Source of the DNA: Spirosoma rigui
GTDB lineage: Bacteria; Bacteroidota; Bacteroidia; Cytophagales; Spirosomataceae
Reading direction: 5' to 3'
NCBI RefSeq assembly: GCF_002067135.1
Contig: NZ_CP020105.1
Span: 5,530,001-5,594,000 of the forward strand
Length of the DNA stretch: 64,000 bases
In this document: positions 62,059 to 64,000 of the stretch, one piece after another
Layout of the letters: the number at the start of each line of letters is the position of its first letter
Position numbering within the stretch: position 1 is the first letter of the stretch
The notes under the pieces: model-generated
The model's database searches: none
The model's input: the letters and a program-made list of their open reading frames with translations, nothing else
What the model was told of the DNA's origin: nothing
Translations under genes and position numbers: made by a program

Positions 62059-62928
62059 ATGAAAATCACCCGCATTCTTTTACTCATTACCATACTCGGT
62101 ATGGGCATAACCGCCTGTACATCAACGCAGAAAGACCAAACGCAGGCCACCGGCACTCAACGCATTGTCTGCGTAGCCAAGCAGCTTACGGAGATGATTT
62201 ATGCGCTCGGCGCAGGCGACCAGCTCGTTGGCGTCGATCTGTCGAGTACGTATCCGGCCGCTGCCGGACAGCTGCCTAAGGTGGGGTACCACCGGCTGCT
62301 CAACGCCGAAGGGATCATTGCCCTCAAACCAACGGTCGTCTACCACGATGGTAACGTAGCCCCCGAAGCCGTGATGCAGCAGCTCGAAAAGGTGGGCGTA
62401 CCGATGAAGGTGTTTCCCGATGCGCATACCATTGCCGAAGCCAAAGCGCTGATGGATACGCTGGCCGCGCAGTTCGGTGCACAAAAACAGGCCGACAGCC
62501 TGAAAGCGAAGCTGGACACCGATCTGGCCAAAGCCGCGCAGGAAGTGAAGCAGTATAAGACTACGCCCAGAGTAGCCATTATCCACTTCGGGCGGGTCAT
62601 CAATAACTACCTGGTGATTGGCAAAGCGGGCACGGCGTCGTACATGCTCGAGCTGGCGGGTGGCAAAAACGTCATGGATACCCTCAAGGGCATGAAGCCT
62701 CTCAGCCCCGAGATCATCAGCAAAGCCCAGCCCGACATTATCCTCGTCACCGATTTCGGCTACGACCGGATGGGTAATGCGGATAAGCTGGCGATACTGC
62801 CCGGCATTGCCCTGACGCCCGCGGGTAAAAACAAGAAAATCTACCGCATCGAAGAACACGACCTCATTTACCTCGGTCCCCGCACCGGCGAGAATGTGCA
62901 GATGCTCATGAAGTTGATTCACCAGTAA
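62059..62928 (+). CDS. Heme/iron ABC transporter substrate-binding lipoprotein (HmuT-like)
   Basis: A 289-residue periplasmic binding protein of the class III (BtuF/HmuT) fold. The signal ends with the lipobox ITAC at C20, so it is tethered to the inner membrane. RIVCVAKQLTEMIYALGAGDQLVGVD (35-60) and LPKVGYHRLLNAEGIIALKP (72-91) match HmuT/ShuT proteins. In HmuT the Tyr in the VGY segment is a heme ligand; here it is Y77. ELAGGKNVMDTLKGMKPLSPEII is the second lobe. It is followed by a FecCD permease after 59 bases. Confidence 0.9.
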   Translation: MKITRILLLITILGMGITACTSTQKDQTQATGTQRIVCVAKQLTEMIYALGAGDQLVGVDLSSTYPAAAGQLPKVGYHRLLNAEGIIALKPTVVYHDGNVAPEAVMQQLEKVGVPMKVFPDAHTIAEAKALMDTLAAQFGAQKQADSLKAKLDTDLAKAAQEVKQYKTTPRVAIIHFGRVINNYLVIGKAGTASYMLELAGGKNVMDTLKGMKPLSPEIISKAQPDIILVTDFGYDRMGNADKLAILPGIALTPAGKNKKIYRIEEHDLIYLGPRTGENVQMLMKLIHQ

Positions 62929-62987
62929 TCTGGTAGGGTGTCGGGGCTGACCGGGCGGACGCTCCAGGACCCGACACCACAAAAACC

Positions 62988-64000
62988 ATGAAACTATCTT
63001 CTCTTTCTCCCGGTCAATGGTACGGTCTGCTGACTGCGCTGTTGCTGGTGTGCATTGTGGCGGCTCTACGTATTGGTGCGGTCGATTTATCCTTCAGCGA
63101 CATTTACCATAGTCTGCTGAACGGCCTGGGGCTGTCGACTACGGCTGTAGATCCTGTTTCGCAGGGACTGTTTTTGCAGATCAGGTTGCCGCGGGTGCTG
63201 CTTTGTGCGACGGTAGGCGCAGGATTGTCGGTATCGGGCGTGCTGATGCAGGCGCTGTTCCGAAACCCCATCGTGGAGCCGGGTCTGGTAGGTACCAGCG
63301 CCGGGGCGGCACTGGGGGCGGCCCTGGTCTTTGTGCTCGGCAAGAACATCAACTGGGCCTTCACCGATGCGCTCGGCTTGTTCCTGCTCCCCTGCGTTGC
63401 CTTTATTTTTGCGTTCATCGCCACGCTGATCGTGTACCGAATTGCGTCGGCCAGCGGAAAAGTGAATGTCGCCACGATGATTCTGGCCGGTATCGCCATC
63501 AACGCGCTGGCCACCGGTGGCACGGGCTTTCTGTCGTACATGGCCCGTGACCCGCAGGCGCGTTCTATTACGTTCTGGAATCTGGGCACGTTCTCCGGGG
63601 CCGACTGGACCCAGTTCGCTATCGTCTTTCCCGTTACGTTGGTGGGAATTCTGCTTTCGTTGCGGTTTACAAAGGCGCTGAACATTTTGATTCTGGGCGA
63701 GGACGAAGTGCGGCACCTCGGCTACAACATCGACCGGCTCAAGATTCAGGTGCTTTTGCTGAACACGCTGCTGGTCGCGATTGGCACGGCGATGGTTGGC
63801 GTCATCTCGTTTGTAGGGCTGGTAGTGCCGCACCTGCTGCGGTTGCTAAAAACGTCGGATAACCGCTTTCTTGTGATAGCATCGGCACTGCTGGGCGGGT
63901 CGTTGCTCACGCTGGCCGACACCCTGGCCCGGCGGCTGGTAGCGCCCGCCGAGTTTCCGATCGGCGTCATCACCGCGTTCGTGGGTGCCCCGGTCTTTAT
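62988..64000 (+). CDS. FecCD-family heme/iron ABC permease (partial, runs off the window)
   Basis: The frame opens with ATG at 62988 (MKLSSLSPGQWYGLLTALLL) and stays open to base 64000, giving about 337 residues without a stop. Hydrophobic helices alternate with the family markers IRLPRVLLCATVGAGLSVSG, FRNPIVEPGLVGTSAGAALG and LGEDEVRHLGYN. The EAA-like loop VGVISFVGLVVPHLLRLL is also present. These are typical of HmuU/BtuC-type permeases that move heme, iron-siderophore or cobalamin. It belongs with the HmuT-like gene; the ATPase gene should lie beyond the window. Confidence 0.93.
   Translation, partial: MKLSSLSPGQWYGLLTALLLVCIVAALRIGAVDLSFSDIYHSLLNGLGLSTTAVDPVSQGLFLQIRLPRVLLCATVGAGLSVSGVLMQALFRNPIVEPGLVGTSAGAALGAALVFVLGKNINWAFTDALGLFLLPCVAFIFAFIATLIVYRIASASGKVNVATMILAGIAINALATGGTGFLSYMARDPQARSITFWNLGTFSGADWTQFAIVFPVTLVGILLSLRFTKALNILILGEDEVRHLGYNIDRLKIQVLLLNTLLVAIGTAMVGVISFVGLVVPHLLRLLKTSDNRFLVIASALLGGSLLTLADTLARRLVAPAEFPIGVITAFVGAPVF

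Noticed and set aside
63087-63833. 248-residue open frame antisense near the window end
   Set aside because: The plus strand is open from 62988 to the edge and encodes a clear FecCD permease.

Overview
The window comes from a Bacteroidota genome, most likely Cytophagales (a Spirosoma-like relative). Supporting signs are the TAnnTTTG-type -7 promoter boxes, TonB-dependent receptors with N-terminal carboxypeptidase-regulatory-like domains, lipoproteins with short lipoboxes, and DUF2911/DUF4142/DUF4174 proteins. The species cannot be fixed from this sequence alone. I see no insertion sequences, prophage, CRISPR array or tRNA genes. Most of the window reads as chromosomal backbone.

Layout. 1-1018: the 5' end of a 16S rRNA gene on the minus strand, with three tandem promoters. 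1019-4166: tyrS, queA and a small membrane protein (minus). 4366-6116: ATP:cob(I)alamin adenosyltransferase and ilvE (plus). 6174-8270: a lipoprotein and an Omp85-type barrel (minus). 8392-12371: a sugar MFS transporter, a PfkB sugar kinase and a subtilase lipoprotein (plus). 12445-13068: a lipoprotein (minus). 13183-20379: a five-gene minus-strand operon with a DPP IV-like peptidase, an M1-like aminopeptidase, and three enzymes that match the hydroxyproline route (deaminase, epimerase, FAD oxidase). 20522-29370: housekeeping and mixed metabolism (lgt, yidD, GroES-like protein, DUF4174, sialate O-acetylesterase, NmrA-like protein, small barrel, DUF2911, acyl-CoA dehydrogenase). 29462-34442: GMC oxidoreductase with its small subunit, DUF4142 and a serine hydrolase (minus). 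34616-43921: two paralogous MFS carriers around an SGLT-type symporter, then an acyltransferase, a LytS-type kinase and a Gfo/Idh/MocA oxidoreductase (plus).

44001-64000 is the most unusual part, a divergent locus of about 20 kb. The minus arm, read from the centre, is a heme-type TonB receptor, a sortilin-like beta-propeller, a PepSY membrane protein, a second propeller and an amidase. The plus arm is a third propeller, a small protein of unknown function, a second TonB receptor, an HmuT-like binding lipoprotein and a FecCD permease that runs off the window. Each arm pairs a TonB receptor with a large secreted 11-Asp-box propeller. I infer a heme/iron acquisition system in which the propellers may capture or process the ligand source; that role is not established by the sequence.

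Convergent genes are usually separated by long, near-perfect hairpins that act as two-way terminators. Large antisense ORFs over the GC-rich genes are treated as shadows.
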